Assembly: GCA_036250225.1 (NCBI GenBank) | Contig: JAPZLL010000004.1 | Location: 248,001-312,000 of the forward strand | Length of the DNA: 64,000 nt | Direction of reading: 5' to 3' | From: Cercophora sp. LCS_1 | Lineage: Eukaryota > Ascomycota > Sordariomycetes > Sordariales > Lasiosphaeriaceae | In this document: in pieces, positions 45,705-58,500 of the stretch | Position numbering within the stretch: position 1 is the stretch's first letter | How the letters are laid out: every line of letters begins with the position of its first letter | Made by a program: the position numbers and the translations under genes | Notes under the pieces: generated by a model | What the model was told of the DNA's origin: nothing | What the model saw: the letters and a program-made list of their open reading frames with translations, nothing else | Database searches by the model: none

Positions 45705-47336
45705 ATGCTCAGATTACTCAAACGCTCTACTCAACATGCTTCCGCCGTCGGGAAGGAGCAGGTTCGGGGGGTTGCCGCCGTCTCGATGGCGAGCATGAAC
45801 TCGATGAAGCCTGAGGGTGACATCTCAGGGTCATTCGCTTCTCTTTCAGGCAAAGAGGCAGAGCCGCTCCCAGACCGATTTCGCCAGCTCAAACTTGACC
45901 TTGTAAGAGGGCACGAGGATGCAGTTTTTGCCAGCTGGAAACGACTCTTGGCGACGCTGCGAAGAGAAAACGACCTCGTGGCACGGAAGGGGCCAGCGAT
46001 CGTCCCAGAAGTTCGGTTCTCCAACCTCGACGCAGATCTACAAGACAACGCCAGTGAGATCAGGAAGCGAGGTGTAGCGGTTGTCAGGGGCGTTATCCCC
46101 GAGGATGAGGCCAGGGCGTTCAAGTACCAGATCGAGGAATACGTGAGGCTGAATCCACAAACGCGAGGCATGCAACGCCCTTTGGAGCGCCGGTAGAGGT
46201 ACTGACATTGTTACATAGGCTTCCCTGCGGAGAACCCTCAAGTCATCGAGTTGTATTGGTCGTCGCCGCAAATCCGCGCCCGCAGCCACCCGGCAATGCT
46301 CAAGACGCAAACAGCCCTCATGAGGTCCCTCTGGAAGACCTCCGACCCTAATTCTCTCATTTCCCTCTCTAATCCTCTCTGTTATGCTGACCGTCTCCGC
46401 ATCAGACAGCCAGGTGACGCCAAGTTCGCCCTCGGGCCACATCAAGACGGCGGCAGCACCGAGAGATGGGAGCGTGAAGGATACGGCAGGGGCTCCGTGT
46501 ACGATGCGGTATTCCGCGGCGATTGGGAGTCGTATGACCCCTTCGACGCCAGCACCAGAGTAGACGCCGTCACCTCTCTGTACGGCGGACTTGGCAACTG
46601 CAGCATGTTCAGGATGTGGCAAGGCTGGCTCTCCATGAGTCGAGTTGCACCGCGAGAGGGCACACTCCTAGTGAATCCTCTTGCCAAGGAGACCACAGCG
46701 TATTCACTCCTCCGTCCGTTCTTCCGCCCGATCCGGCCAGCAAAAGATCTAGGCGATCAGCGACGGTATCTCGAGGTGGAGAACTGGGAGTTCACTGCCG
46801 GTGAGCATATGACAAGCGATCTACAGGGCGCATCACCTGGTCATGGACAAGAATTCCCGGATGGCCAACATCCGCACCTCGAGCTCGACAGAACGATGGT
46901 CCATGTCCCACAGGTCCGGCCTGGCGATTACGTTATTTGGCACTGTGATAGTAAGTGTTTGGTCTGCAATGCTATCTTACGTCGATAATGCTGACAGGTT
47001 GTCTCTCCCCCAGCAATTCACGCAGTCGACAGCGTCCACAAGGGCTTTTCGGACTCGAGTGTCTTGTACATCCCAGTGTGTCCAACGACCGAGGCCAGCG
47101 CCGCGTACGTTGCCCGCCAACGTGAGGCCTTTCTCCAGGGTACACCAGGACCCGACTTCCCAGGTGGAAAGGGGGAGTCCGAACACATCGCGCGCCCGAC
47201 TGTCGATTACGTGAAGAAGCACAGTCATCCTGTCGGAATCCAGGCTATGGGGCTCGAGAAACTTGTCGCGGTTGATGACGATACCCCAGGTGGGCGTGAG
47301 GCTGTTGCTCGTGCAAACAGGGTTCTTGGCTTCTGA
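45705..47336 (+). CDS. DUF1479 Fe(II)/2-oxoglutarate oxygenase-like protein (505 aa)
   Basis: Exons 45705-46167, 46219-46950 and 47014-47336. Intron 1 (51 bp) is of GC-AG type: GAG/GCATGC donor, CTGAC branch, ACATAG acceptor. It restores the family block NPQTRGFPAENPQVIELYWS. Intron 2 (63 bp) is GTAAGT...CCCAG and gives WHCDTIHAVDSVHKG. The fold belongs to the phytanoyl-CoA-hydroxylase-like superfamily: ADRLRIRQPGD then LGPHQDGGS supplies the H-x-D metal pair, and the TIHAVDSVH segment supplies the distal histidine. Members are widespread in fungi; substrates are unknown. The N terminus is rich in Arg/Ser/Lys and could target mitochondria. Confidence 0.9.
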
Positions 47337-48028
47337 TGCATCTTCTCGGCTTTTCCACACGAGTCTTTTGTCGGCGTTTTCATCTTGGAATGACCACTGC
47401 ATTGGGGGATTTGGAGGTCTTGTGCTTTCTGTACCAGGCGGTATTGTTTTTTGGTTCTCTGCGTTCAATGTTTTGAGTTATTCCTGTTTTCAAGGATTCC
47501 TCCGCCTTCGCGGAGTTGCACTTGGCCAATCGGAGACAAAAGGGGGATGTTGTCATTCGGCTCCGAGCCGGCGCCATGATGTCCCGTGTCCGAACCGTAC
47601 CGAGGCCAAGCTCGGACTGGATCTGCAATTTGTCGAATGAACACCAGCCACTAGACTGTCTCACAATATATTTCATATACACACTTGCATCGTTCTGCGA
47701 GGTCGCGCTCGGCATTCGCGCGTATCCGAGCCTGCTCTCCTGGGTCCCAGCCGGGTTTCAAGTCCCTCATGAAGCGGCACTGTCAACACGGACGGAAGTG
47801 ACTAATCCAATCCAGTTGACGCTTGGGCACAATGGCCATGCACCATGCAACTGCGGTCCCCTACCGTCCCTTGATTGGTGAAGCTAGAGACTGGCTTCTC
47901 CCCGGAGGCTTCCATCGTCGGCAACTACCCGGTGTTTGACAGTCCCCTTACTCGCTAGCCCACCGCCGGCGCCTGACCAAGCAAGCAATTGTCTACGCGG
48001 TGCCAAACGCTCCATTCCCGACATCTTC
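47337..48028. other. Intergenic
   Basis: No gene seen. Confidence 0.4.
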
Positions 48029-48035
48029 TATATAA
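48029..48035 (+). promoter_or_regulatory. TATA box of the DUF1993 gene
   Basis: TATATAA, 122 bp before the ATG at 48151. Confidence 0.5.
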
Positions 48036-48150
48036 CAGCCCAATCCCTCCAACCGGTCACCAAACTCCTTCCACCCAAACTTCCATCCCTGACCAACAGC
48101 CCATCACCAAAAACCAACACGCCCAGCCCAACACCCGACCAACCGCCAAA

Positions 48151-48864
48151 ATGCCCATCACACTCCACCAAATCTCCATCGAGACATACACCAATGCCCT
48201 CACTCTCCTCAAATCCCTCCTCCAAAAAGCCCAGTCCCACGTCTCCGCTGCATCCCTGCCCACAGCCCGTCTAGCAGACGACATGTACACACTCACGGGT
48301 CAAGTCCAAACCGCCTCCAACATCGTCAAGGCAGGCATATATCGCCTCCTCCCGGAGCTGGGCGAGAACCCGGTGTGGGCCGATGACGAAAAGACTCTTG
48401 ATGATCTGATTGCCCGCTGCGACAAGACTCTTGCGTTGCTGGAGCGTGCTACACCGGAGATGGTGAATGGCAGGGAGGACGGGCCTTCGGAGACGAGGTT
48501 GGGGAATGGGACTGTTATTCGGGGAGATGTGTGAGTTTCTGTCTCCTTTTCTTTTCTTTTATTCCAAAAAAAAAAAAAAAACATGATTTGTCTTCTTTTT
48601 TTCCCCTTCTCGTTTCCATCTTAGGGGAGATTGAGTTGGTGTTAGTTGGACCGACGCCAACGCCTGTACGTCTCTGAATCTACGAGTGTATTGCTAATGG
48701 TTAGTAGAAAGGGTATGACGCTCGGCCTGGCGGTACCGAATGTGTATTTTCATTGTGTGACAGCGTATGGGATCTTGAGGAAGGAGGGGGTCCCGTTGGG
48801 CAAGGTTGACTACCTGACGCATTTCGCCGCGGGTTTGGAGGTGAGGCCCCCGGTGGCGAACTAG
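48151..48864 (+). CDS. DUF1993 protein (179 aa)
   Basis: Exons 48151-48530 and 48705-48864. The intron is 174 bp, starts GTGAGT, and contains an 18-nt poly-A and a T/C-rich tract. An acceptor three bases later (48707) also works. The attractive acceptor at 48624 leads to stop codons. The product fits the DUF1993 family in length and motifs: LTLLKSLLQKAQSH, RLADDMYTLTGQVQTASN, E.VNGRED, LGLAVPNVYFHCVTAYGILR and GVPLGKVDYL. The count of residues between the RED and LG.AVPN motifs matches the family only with this splice. A small cytosolic helical protein related to DinB-like folds; role unknown. Confidence 0.82.
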
Positions 48865-49606
48865 AAGATGGGATTGGAGCTGGAGCTGGTTCGAGTCTTC
48901 GAGATTGGGTTAAGTTTAAATGCAGAGAAAGTTTGTGAAAAATGAAAACTCCGCTTGTGAACTTTGTGTCTTTTGAAGTTTGATCCGCCTCGATGAGCTT
49001 CATCGGGTAAAATTTGGGTCGCCTGGCGCGGCTGATGCTGATGGTTTGGTGACATGATTTAGTGGCTGGAGTCATTCCTGCTCTAGCTGTTGGAATTTCC
49101 TGTTTGTCACTTCCGCTGCCTCGACCTCGTCTAGCTGTGAGACGTGGATGTAAATACAATTCAATGAATTGGAGAGTTGTTTCTATATACTCCGGTGCTC
49201 CTACTTCTCGACAACAGGCCCTAATGGGGGCCATAGCGTATCCGCGTAGATGAATAATATGTCAGGTTAGAATATTCACGGCATCCCAGATCCTCAAACA
49301 CAAATACGATCTGAAAACTTTGAGAGTGCAGTGTCGAGCTTATATGCCTTGGTGAGCGTGATGGCGTCTAGATATATTTAACCAACCCCCCCCCCCCCCT
49401 TTTCAATGCGAAGAACTTTCCCTTCATTCACCTCATCATTGAACACAGCCCCGGTCCTTAGATTGAAGAACGCCTCCATCATCTTTCAACTCATCATCAA
49501 CCACAGCCTGGTACTTAAACCGAATATCAGTGCGCCCCATCTTCCACGCGTTCATCTTCCTCGTCACAGCCTATATTCCACGTTGCAACTCATCATCGAC
49601 GTTGTA
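48865..49606. other. Intergenic
   Basis: No gene seen; a 13-nt poly-C run lies near 49387. Confidence 0.4.
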
Positions 49607-50434
49607 ATGGATCGCCCGCTGCGTGAAGTCCCAGGCCTGGCCCAATCAGAAGAGGGCCTTTAGTACAGGTCGTCCCGCCTCGAACCAGAGCGCGCGGAAC
49701 GCGCACGAGCCCTTGCGGCCGAGCTACCACCTCGGCCAGAGACATCGTGCCGGGAGCAGGCACTTGAGCGGGATCTAGGCAGAGAGAGAGAGACCGTTAA
49801 GGTAAGTCCGAACACTCATCCACACCTGAACGAGACTGTATGTCCAACTGACACATAGGATCTTCGCCGCCGATTCAGCGATCTCAATGATCTATTCGAC
49901 ACGATGTCTTCCTTGGTCGATAGCACCATGACGTGGGCTTCCACTCGCCGGCTCGAGGCCAATGAGGCACTTGAACGGAAGGAAAAGCAACTCCCAGAGT
50001 CGGAATAAAAGCTTCGAGAGTCCGAACGCAGGCGACACACGGCCCAAGAGCTAGCACAGGAGATGGGGAAGCTGGCCCGGGAGATGAAGCAGAAACTCAA
50101 CACGACACTGGAAGAGCTTGACGACACCCGGCAAGAGCTTTTGGCAGCCGAGGCGAAGCTGCATACTAAGGAGGAAAAGCCTCCTTCGTGCGCCGCGTGT
50201 TTTGAGGACATGAAGACGCCTATCCTTTTCATGCCATGCAGACACGCCAATATCTGTGAATCCTGCGCGCTGAAGTTGTTGCCGAACCATTTCAACCATT
50301 GGCTGATAGAAACGGGCTCCTACGCTGAAGAAAATTATTGGACGAACTATGCGGACGAGCAGGCCGTGTGCCCTACTTGCCGGACACGGACGGAGGCGTG
50401 GGGGAAGTTGTATACCGACATGGCGGCGAAGTGA
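49607..50434 (+). pseudogene. Coiled-coil/RING gene killed by two C-to-T stops
   Basis: Exon 1 (49607-49801) and exon 2 (49859-50434) are joined by a 57-bp intron (GTAAGT, AACTGAC, CATAG). One continuous frame runs through both, except for TAG at 49661-49663 and TAA at 50006-50008. Both stops sit where Gln (CAG, CAA) would fit the Glu/Arg/Gln-rich coiled coil. Both would need one C-to-T change in a CpA context, the RIP pattern. The C terminus is an intact C3HC4 RING (CAACFEDMKTPILFMPCRHANICESC.....CPTC), so the ancestor was probably an E3 ubiquitin ligase. ATG 50063 could still yield a short RING protein. Confidence 0.7.
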
Positions 50435-51021
50435 GTAGGCCTGAGGAGGGTTGATTGGTGGTTGCATGTGATTTTGTGAGCCTGAGAGATTACTTTGATT
50501 CGGTTTGTATATTCTGTAGTCGAGCGTACTGCAGAGGTAGGTGCAAATATCTTCATGATGGAGTCAACCCATGTTTGTCTTGGGTTGGAATGCGGGCTGA
50601 AAGTGAAAACGGTCATCTGGTTATCGACTTGAGTGCCGATCGCAGACTTTCACTTGGAAGTGAGGAGAGACTCAGGACGGAGATTGCATTTGGCGTCGGT
50701 GGCGTGGGCACTCTAGTACCCACCTTGGACATGTGGTCTCGCCCAACCGGCAGGAACTTCCCATGACCACGGGCAGTTTAGAGTTTTCCCACACCTCGGC
50801 TCAACCCGGCTGGGGGATATTCTTTCTGTCAACCGCCGGCGCCGCCGTTGCAAACCAGATGTTTTTTATCACCAAGCCATATCATGTGAAAGCGACTCCC
50901 AAACCACCACATATCGCCCAGACGCAGACCACTGGAGGAGCCCCATTTTAGCAGAGGACCAGGTGGGAAGACCGAGGAGACCGAAAGCACAGTCCGCCAC
51001 AGGCTCGTCGCCTTGACCAGA
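50435..51021. other. Intergenic between RING genes
   Basis: No separate gene seen; 50893-51021 is open in frame with the next gene but lacks ATG, so a missed upstream exon is possible. Confidence 0.35.
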
Positions 51022-52418
51022 ATGGAGGTGAAAGGAATTACTTCAAGGCCCGAGACGAAGGTTTCGGACGTGAAACCGAGGCAAGAGCCTTGTAGTCCCT
51101 CGCAAATAAGGATGCCTTCGTTCTCGCAAGTGCGAGGAGAAGTGCAAAGGGAAATGGAGCCACAATTGGAAACCCAGTTACGAGGGCCAAGAGCACGAGG
51201 AAGAGTCTCGAAGGAACTCGAGGTAGTCACTGATGAAAACCATTCCAAGCCTTTCATCAAAGCGCTGCCAAATGCAACCCTAGTAAAACTTATCCGCGCT
51301 TTCAACCACCTCGGAAACAGCAACTCAGCCGATCAAGGAGCTCAAGACAGTCACAGACAGCCCAAGCAGGCAGGTCTCAACCAAGAAGGGAGATACACCA
51401 TGACGGAAACGCAAAACACCGGGAACCAGGAGGGTAGACTGGCAAGTTTACAAGGCACGGTGAGTCCGGTTTCAAGCGAAGCCCGAAGAGAGTTCACACT
51501 GACAACCGGTACCTCTAGCACCACTTATTCGGGTTCACTACGTTCATTGTGGCCCCAATCATGATTTGTGGGTCTCTCGCGACAATATCTCGTGCCTTAC
51601 GGTCCATTAGCATACGGATGGCTGGAGAAATACAAGAAGAGACCAGAAAACGACTGTTGGACGACTTGCTAGACGTGATTATGCGCGTGCATCGATCTCA
51701 GAAGGATGCGCGAGAGCTGCTTGAACGCCAAGCCGACACCCTGAAGCAGGGTGCAGAACAGACAGCAAGGCAGCATGTACAACATCAGCTCAGGATTGAG
51801 CAGCTGGAGGCGGAGAAGAGAGAGCAAAAACATCGCCACAGGGAAGAGCTGGACGCAATCAAGGCCAGGCTGGATGTCAGAGCCAAGGACGTGGAGATCC
51901 TAGAACTGCGTCACGCCAACGAAGTCGCATTCCGCGAGAGGATCATCAAGGAGATGGAAGAGCTCCATCAGCAGGATCTTGAAAGGGCTGGGAGAGATCT
52001 CGAGCAGCACTACCTGGAACAGCTCGAGGCGAGAGATTCCCGGTACCAGAATATCTTGGTGGAATTCCAGCGATTGGGAATCCGGGTTGCCAACCGGGAG
52101 CAGGACCTCACCCAAGAAGCGAAGCGCCACAGCAGGAGGCTGGAGGACCTCGAGCGGCGGAAACAAGAGCTTCTGCAGGAGAACGAGCAGAAAGCCAAGC
52201 AGGTGGAGGAGCTTGAGGAAAAGAACGAGCAACTCGCCCAGACACGCAGCTGTAAAATCTGCTTCGAGGAGGCGGTCAATCCGGTTGTGCTGTTGCCGTG
52301 CGGCCACGGACTGCTCTGTCAAGTGAGATGCTGGGAAGCGGCAGTACAGGCCAGGCCTGGGAAGATATGTCCTGTCTGCCGCCAGAGCGTCACCAACTCC
52401 TACAGAGTCTTCATCTGA
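51022..52418 (+). CDS. Coiled-coil protein with C-terminal RING finger (445 aa)
   Basis: Exons 51022-51459 and 51519-52418 with a 59-bp phase-0 intron (GTGAGT, branch CACTGAC, CTCTAG). The N-terminal 150 residues are Gln/Arg/Ser-rich without known features. Residues about 190-395 form a long coiled coil, rich in E/Q/R/L heptads. The C terminus is a RING: CKICFEEAVNPVVLLPCGHGLLC, then a Cys-Trp, then KICPVCRQS. The spacing after the His is x3-C-x3-C, one residue more than the usual x3-C-x2-C. Probably a ubiquitin ligase. It is a diverged neighbour of the RING pseudogene at 49.6 kb. The start is the first ATG in the open stretch. Confidence 0.7.
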
Positions 52419-54221
52419 GACCACCGCATCAGCTGGGTCCACGTGCTTTGTCAGATGTATTTCATCGGAAAGATGTCCCATTTTACAAAGGAGGGAGTTT
52501 GGGATATCCCTGAAGCCAACTTCCCAAAACAGAGATAGGCACCAATCGCAAATAGCCCCCTTTTCCCTCAATGCATTGACCAAACCAAATAGTCGTGACG
52601 CCACAAAGCAACGGAGAAACGATAAACCAAGTTTTTTTCATCTTGCAGCCGCAGTCCGAGTGAAATGTTCTGCAGATATTGGAGCGGTCGAAAGCGTAAC
52701 TTGACATTCCGGAGCGCTGTTCACTGACTCGTCGGCCACCCCCTTTTACGTCACCACTTCTCACTGCATGCAATGCAAAGCAGAGGACCGCGAATTAGGA
52801 TTCGAGAGATCTCGCAGAATCCATCCCAATCCAAACCCTTCCCGGTCCTCTCCTTGATAATGCCAACCCACATCTCAACCACCTCAAAACCGGTGTGCAT
52901 CTGCAAAGTCCCCAAAGCTTATCCCTCCCCCATGCATCGCGCTGCATCGTGGCTTTCCCCAGCGCCCAGAAATTCCCCAGAACACCCCAGAGACCGCCCA
53001 GAATCACTAAACACCGCCAAAAACGCCCCCAAAGCGCCACATTTACCCCAAAACGCCATTGGTGTGCCTTTGGTGTGTTCAAACCCCGAGTCATCCCCCT
53101 CCCCCCCCCCAGAATCTCTCATCCTGGACTATCACAGCCACTGCGTCCTGGGCAGGCAGGCCGGCAGGCAAGACAGTCCAAGCGCAACGCAGGGCACTTC
53201 ACTTCACTGCACTGCACTGCACTGCACTGCACTGCACAGAACAGGACAGGACAGGACAGGACAGAACAGGACAGGACGGGCATTGTGGTGTGATTGATGA
53301 GAGCGCGCCGCCGCATTCTGCAAAAGCAAGCAAAAGCGCAACACCAAAAAGGCGCTAGAACCACGACACGACCAGTCCAAGCTGAGACATCGTCGGTGTC
53401 AGGGAGACATTTTGTTGGTTCCCATGTCATGGCATCGCGCCGACGCCGGGAACTCCGGACTCCGAATCTTTCTTTTGTTTTCTTTTTTTTTTTTTTTTCC
53501 TTTTTGGTTCCCAAGTGACAGATCATTCCCCCTTCCCCTCAAAATCAGCATCTTGCTTGTCTGGCACGCGAGACCCCAGATCTTCCCACGCGGTGAGTCA
53601 ACGATCGCGAAACTTCCCGATCCTTGTCCTTCAACCCCACAAAAAAAAAGGGCAAGAAGAAGAAAAAAAAAAACCGAAGACAAATGTGTGCTCGCTTGAT
53701 ACTGCAAAGCGGTTTTGCCGAGATGACAATCCTGGGCAAAGAAACCTGGGATCGCATCCGATCCTGCAGGCTGCAGATACCCTTGCGGGCTTTCCAACCT
53801 ACCAGCCACTTGGCGCCTAGGGCCAGCCTTGGCAAATGCGATTTCGTTATTCATAGGATTCCCGCGCCGTCCGTCCCGTCCAAGCGGGTTTTTGGCTGAC
53901 TGCTTTGTTGGGCGCCTGAATGATCAGAACGATCGGCGGGGTGCAGTGAGCTGGCAGCTGTGGTGAGAGGGAGGTGCATGGTGGTCATTTTAACGCGTTC
54001 GTAGATCGAGGCGGTGAATAACCAAGGCAATTAGAGTGTCATGGGGGGGGCATCGCAATGGGTGACATTTTGTAGTGACATTTTACAGTGACAGTTGAAA
54101 CGACGGTTGCAGTGACGGCGGTGACAAGTATAACGACATGGAATGTATTCCAATCGTGGTATCATGATACATCAGACGCAGGCTAGATACAAAATAAACC
54201 AAAAACACATTCGATCATACA
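52419..54221. other. Low-complexity intergenic region
   Basis: No gene supported. It contains pyrimidine and purine runs (poly-T near 53485) and the microsatellite at 53195-53279. The open frames there are C/A-rich repeats read as protein. Confidence 0.5.
53195..53279. repeat. Pentanucleotide microsatellites
   Basis: (CACTG)n at 53195-53237 runs directly into (ACAGG)n at 53235-53279, a compound 5-bp repeat. Confidence 0.85.
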
Positions 54222-55526
54222 TCATACAGCATGTGCTGTGACAACAACACCCGACTTAAAGTCGGCCTCGCGGAAAGACCCCGAGTTGGTTCTCGTCGAC
54301 TTGGTCGGTGTTGCTGCGCCTCTCCTGATCTCGGGCATCTCGAGACACTTCTCCTCGTCATCCTCCATCGGGTCATCCTTGCCGCTTCGTGCATATCGTG
54401 ACCCATACTGAGTCGTGGCCGCCGTTCGGTTTCCGCTTCCCATGCCGCCCGTGCCGTTTGCGGATCGGTCGTTGAGGAAGTAGCCGGAGCGACCGGGGCG
54501 GGATCGTGACTCGGTCAAGGAGACACCCATCTTGTTCAACCCGGCTTGCAGGATACTCTTCAAGGCGGGGACGCAGGCGGCAAGGACACCGCAGAACTGC
54601 TCGAGCATCGTGTAGGTCGAGATGGCAACACCCTGGGCCCAGAAGTCGTCGAAGAGGGTCGGGTCTCCCCACTTTTGGATGATGACCGTCTTCAAAATCG
54701 ATGACACGGTGGCGAGGAGGCCGAGACTCATGAGGAAGCAGATGAAGAGACGCTCGCGAAGCGGTCGGTTCAGCTTGCGGAGGAAAACAGCCGGAGAGAG
54801 CGAAAGGAGAATGTCGGTCGAGATGTTGACGCCAGACCCAATATTGGACGCCAATCGCTGGATCTCGATCGAAACACACTGCTTCTCGATGATGCGGAAA
54901 TCCCAGGCAGCAGCAAGCGGCCGGCAGGCGATGACGAGGTTGAAGAAGAGGTTGAGAATGCCGTAGGCTGTGCAAACAAACATGATGGCGTATAGGAAGA
55001 TGCGCCACGCCAGCGACTTTCCTTGGATGCGGAGGAGAGTCAGAGCAATCGAGACCTTGATGCACGTCATGGCCAAGCCCCAGACACCAATGCCAATCCA
55101 GCTGTGCTTGACCGTGTGAACGCTGTAGTCGATCGAGATCCTGCTTGCCACTGGGATCTGCTGGGGCCCCATGAGACCAAAGTCCGTAATGGCAAGAAGC
55201 TACAAGATTGTTAGTTGTCGGTCATTCAGACAGGATGGCATGTTTTCACTCACGAATCCAAGCGTGATGAACCAATCGTCGGCGCCAACCTTCCAAACCG
55301 GCCTAATCCGCTGATACATCCGCAACGTGTAGGTAACGACACAAAGGAAGAGAAGCGCCGAGTTCAGGCCCCAAAAGACCCGAGCGAGGTAGGCAGCCCA
55401 CGGGGTGATCTCAACGTAGTCTGGGAACGGCAATATGGGCGGCGCCGTCTCGTTGCCGAACGTCCCGTTGCTAGGGAGGAGGCCATCGGTCGGCGCCGGC
55501 GGCAGGCCGGACGCTGTTGTCGACAT
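54222..55526 (-). CDS. Rhodopsin-domain (PTH11-like) membrane protein (416 aa)
   Basis: Exons 55526-55254 and 55199-54222 with a 54-bp phase-0 intron (GTGAGT, ACTAAC, TTGTAG). The first ATG gives a short extracellular Asn-rich N terminus (N-glycosylation sites NGT, NET). Seven membrane helices follow, of the fungal rhodopsin-domain family; characteristic parts are VGADDWFITLGF, SIALTLLRI and CRPLAAAWDF. Others are NISTDILLSLSP and AISTYTMLEQFCGVLAACVPALK. The Ser/Asp/Arg-rich C-terminal tail is cytosolic. The family includes orphan receptors such as PTH11-type proteins; there is no CFEM domain. Probably a plasma-membrane sensor. Confidence 0.88.
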
Positions 55527-58500
55527 GGTCGCGGGTCGATCGCTGCCGTTGAGGCTGAGCTGGAGTCGAAAGAGCGTGCCCGGGACAGGAATCCACACTA
55601 ACGGGGGGAGGGCGCGGGCTTAAGAGAGCGTAACAGAACCGCAAGACCACACAAGACAAGCTCGGGAGCAGTCTGGGAATGTCGATCTTCAACCAGACAG
55701 GACGAGAGATCTCGTCATGGGTGCGAGTCCAGATCAATGCTGGATCAGATCTGGGGGATAGGCGACCTTTTCTGCTTTTTCGGTCTTGATCGCTGAAGAT
55801 CCGGGATCTTTTCCCATTTTGAACCCTTTCCCTCCCTCGTTCCAAGATTCCCAGCGAGCTTGTGTTGCAACCCCGGCGAAAAACGCAGCTGAAGTGCGGA
55901 GCTAGAGCAGTTCCTGGACGGTACGCTGCAACGCACGAGCATTGAGCTTGAGCGCAAGCAGACGTCGAATCCCACGGCCTGCACTGACTGGCCAGCTGGG
56001 AAGCCGGGGGCGGGACGGTGTGCAAGCATTGGCGTTCCGAGGGGTGTGTGGCTTGCCGCGACGTATCAGACGCCTCGAGGGGGAGGGTGTGTGGTTGGGG
56101 GTGTCAGCCATCCCCGGAGGTCGGTGCTTTTGCCGGGACAATCTGCAGCTTGGCACCACACGCGAACGCCACTGCGCTCTGGACCCTCATGCTCTGCTTG
56201 CTGCTCGCCCTTCAGAGACCGTTGGAACTCTCTGCGTTGGCTTCATTGCGGGCTGGGAGAGGAAAAGACCTCCCGCCACACGCTCAGACTCTTGCACACC
56301 TCCGAGGACCGTCGCCGGCACTTGCAAGGGCAGGGGCGCTCGCCTCATTCCGTGTCGAGGGTAGAACGACGAAATTCGATTCGAGGTGTCGATATCTGTG
56401 GCCTGTGCAGCGTCAGTGCCTGGAACAAAGCAATACCATCGTGACTATTTCCGAATCCATGGTACACCGATATTGGGGCGCAAGATTGGCATTCGTGTTG
56501 TGAGACGTGAGAACGGCGGGATCCCAGGGCATCCCCGCCAAATGACGAGCATTGCTAGAAACCCGGCAGGGGCAACCTAGGACAAGCGAGTCAGCAGCGT
56601 TGCCCCTCGCTCAGCCTCAAGCGATGTCGCAACAGCGACGCCGGCAGCGATAGCTCAGTTGTCAGGATTCCACAAAATAACCTTTTTGCAGATAGGATGT
56701 GCTCTAGTTCGCCGCTAGCGCACTGTCACGGCAGGCAGGGACACGGCCCGGGGAAGATCACCCTGGCAGACCGGAGCCGTATTCGTTGAGCGCTATTCCG
56801 TAGCTGTCGCAGCTCTGCCTCGCGAAGGGTAGGTAGGGGTTGTCATCGCGAAAGCAAGAAAGGCCTTTGCGCTATTGCGGCACGGCGCGAGCTTGGACGT
56901 TGTTTGCGCTCTTGATGTGCCGGAGCCCAAGTCTGGGGAACGGCACGGGCTGAGCGAACTGCGAATTGAATGAAGATTGGCGATGCGCAGGACGCGGACA
57001 CACAGCTCGGCCGACAATGTCGCGAAATATTGGCCCGATGAAAGAGTGCGTCTGAACCAAACTTCCAGAATCGAGCTAGAACGACTCGAGCGAGACAATT
57101 GGCCGTTGAGGCGCGCGATTGGCTGGCTGAAATCTGCAGCGCACCAACCCTCTTTTGTCCGTCCCTCCGCGCCCCTCGATTGCTCTTTCCATCCTCGCCC
57201 AAAGTTCCCTACCTCCGCACTGACGATGACCATCCCAATGCAGCAAGCGCGCTCACGGGTGCGTCCTCCCATCCCGCGCTCGGACCTGCGGACAACTGCA
57301 GGGACTGCTCCCGCTGCTGGGTTTGGCAAGACTTAGAGATTGACCAGGAGGCCAAGCTCATGCCGTCGCGTCTTGCTTCGGTTTGAGCTATTTCGGCTCC
57401 CGCTGCCTCATTGCAAAGTCTGGAGTCCTGGTTTGCTCAATCTGTTACACCAAACATGCATGTTTCTCAAACGAAAGGAGGCTCGAAGCGAGTGCCCTGA
57501 AAACCCGGGAATTCTTCGAGTCCGCATCCTCAATCCAACGACGGACGCGAGACGTGCCTACTGGGTGCAGACGACAACGAACAAAACTCAACCTTCGCGA
57601 CAGATGCGGAATGGATTCGGTCTTGGTCTTCGATTCTGCAGCGACTTTGCAGGTGGCTTTGCAGCGCGCGAACAGTGCTGTCAGCCAAGCCTGTGGTTGG
57701 ACGCTGACAGGTGCCTACGGCTTGCACCCCTGACTGACGATGCTGGCGGGGGGAAAAACTGTGAGCACGGCTCTCTCTTCAAGCCACCAAATGCGGGTTG
57801 AACGTCTGTTCCTGAGTCAAGATGCCGGATTCCTATCAAGACAATGCGTGCTTCGGCCAGTATCACAACGAGACGGGATGCTCCAGGCCAATGGAAGCCC
57901 TACGTAGTTCGGTGGCCGAACGCAAAGTCTGAGCACACATGTCCCGGTCAGCTTTCGGACATTCCTGGGGGTGGTTGGCAAGCCCGACTCCAGTTGGCCG
58001 TCGAGGAAGGCCTCGGGCGATTGATCCTCCAGCGGTCCGTCACTCGCAAGATGGCGCTCACCAGGGAAACACCTCGAGAGACACGATTCCATGATGGAGT
58101 GAGTGCGGTTTGGAAGAATCCCTCCCAGGGCGTCAAAACACCGGCGTCGTTCTCATCGAGGCGCTAGCACCCGCTTAGGCACAACAGTCCGTGGTTGCCT
58201 CCTGGACTACGGAAATTAGTTTCCCGTTGCATTAGAGGCATTAGCGATGCCGACCAAACGATTGCCCTCGGTCCGCAAACGTTTACAGAATGTCACCCCT
58301 CGCTTGGCGCTACCTGATGGAGCCACCATGCTTCCCGTTGCGGGCCGATGGGCTAGCCGAAGCTTTTTCGCTTTAGTGGTGGAACTCTAGCAACTGTGCG
58401 CTGCCAACGGTTGCCTTAAGTTCACAACATCCTCCCGACAACAGACGCCAGGTTGTGTTTTCCAGGATCCTTCGATTTTGTGCCCAGGAATGCGAACTAG

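Noticed and set aside
48624..48629. Acceptor sites TTAG/GGGAG for the DUF1993 intron
   Set aside because: They look strong, but both usable donors lead to a stop or break the spacing between family motifs.
52773..53297. 174-codon plus-strand frame
   Set aside because: It is low-complexity Pro/Ser sequence ending in the translated pentanucleotide repeats.
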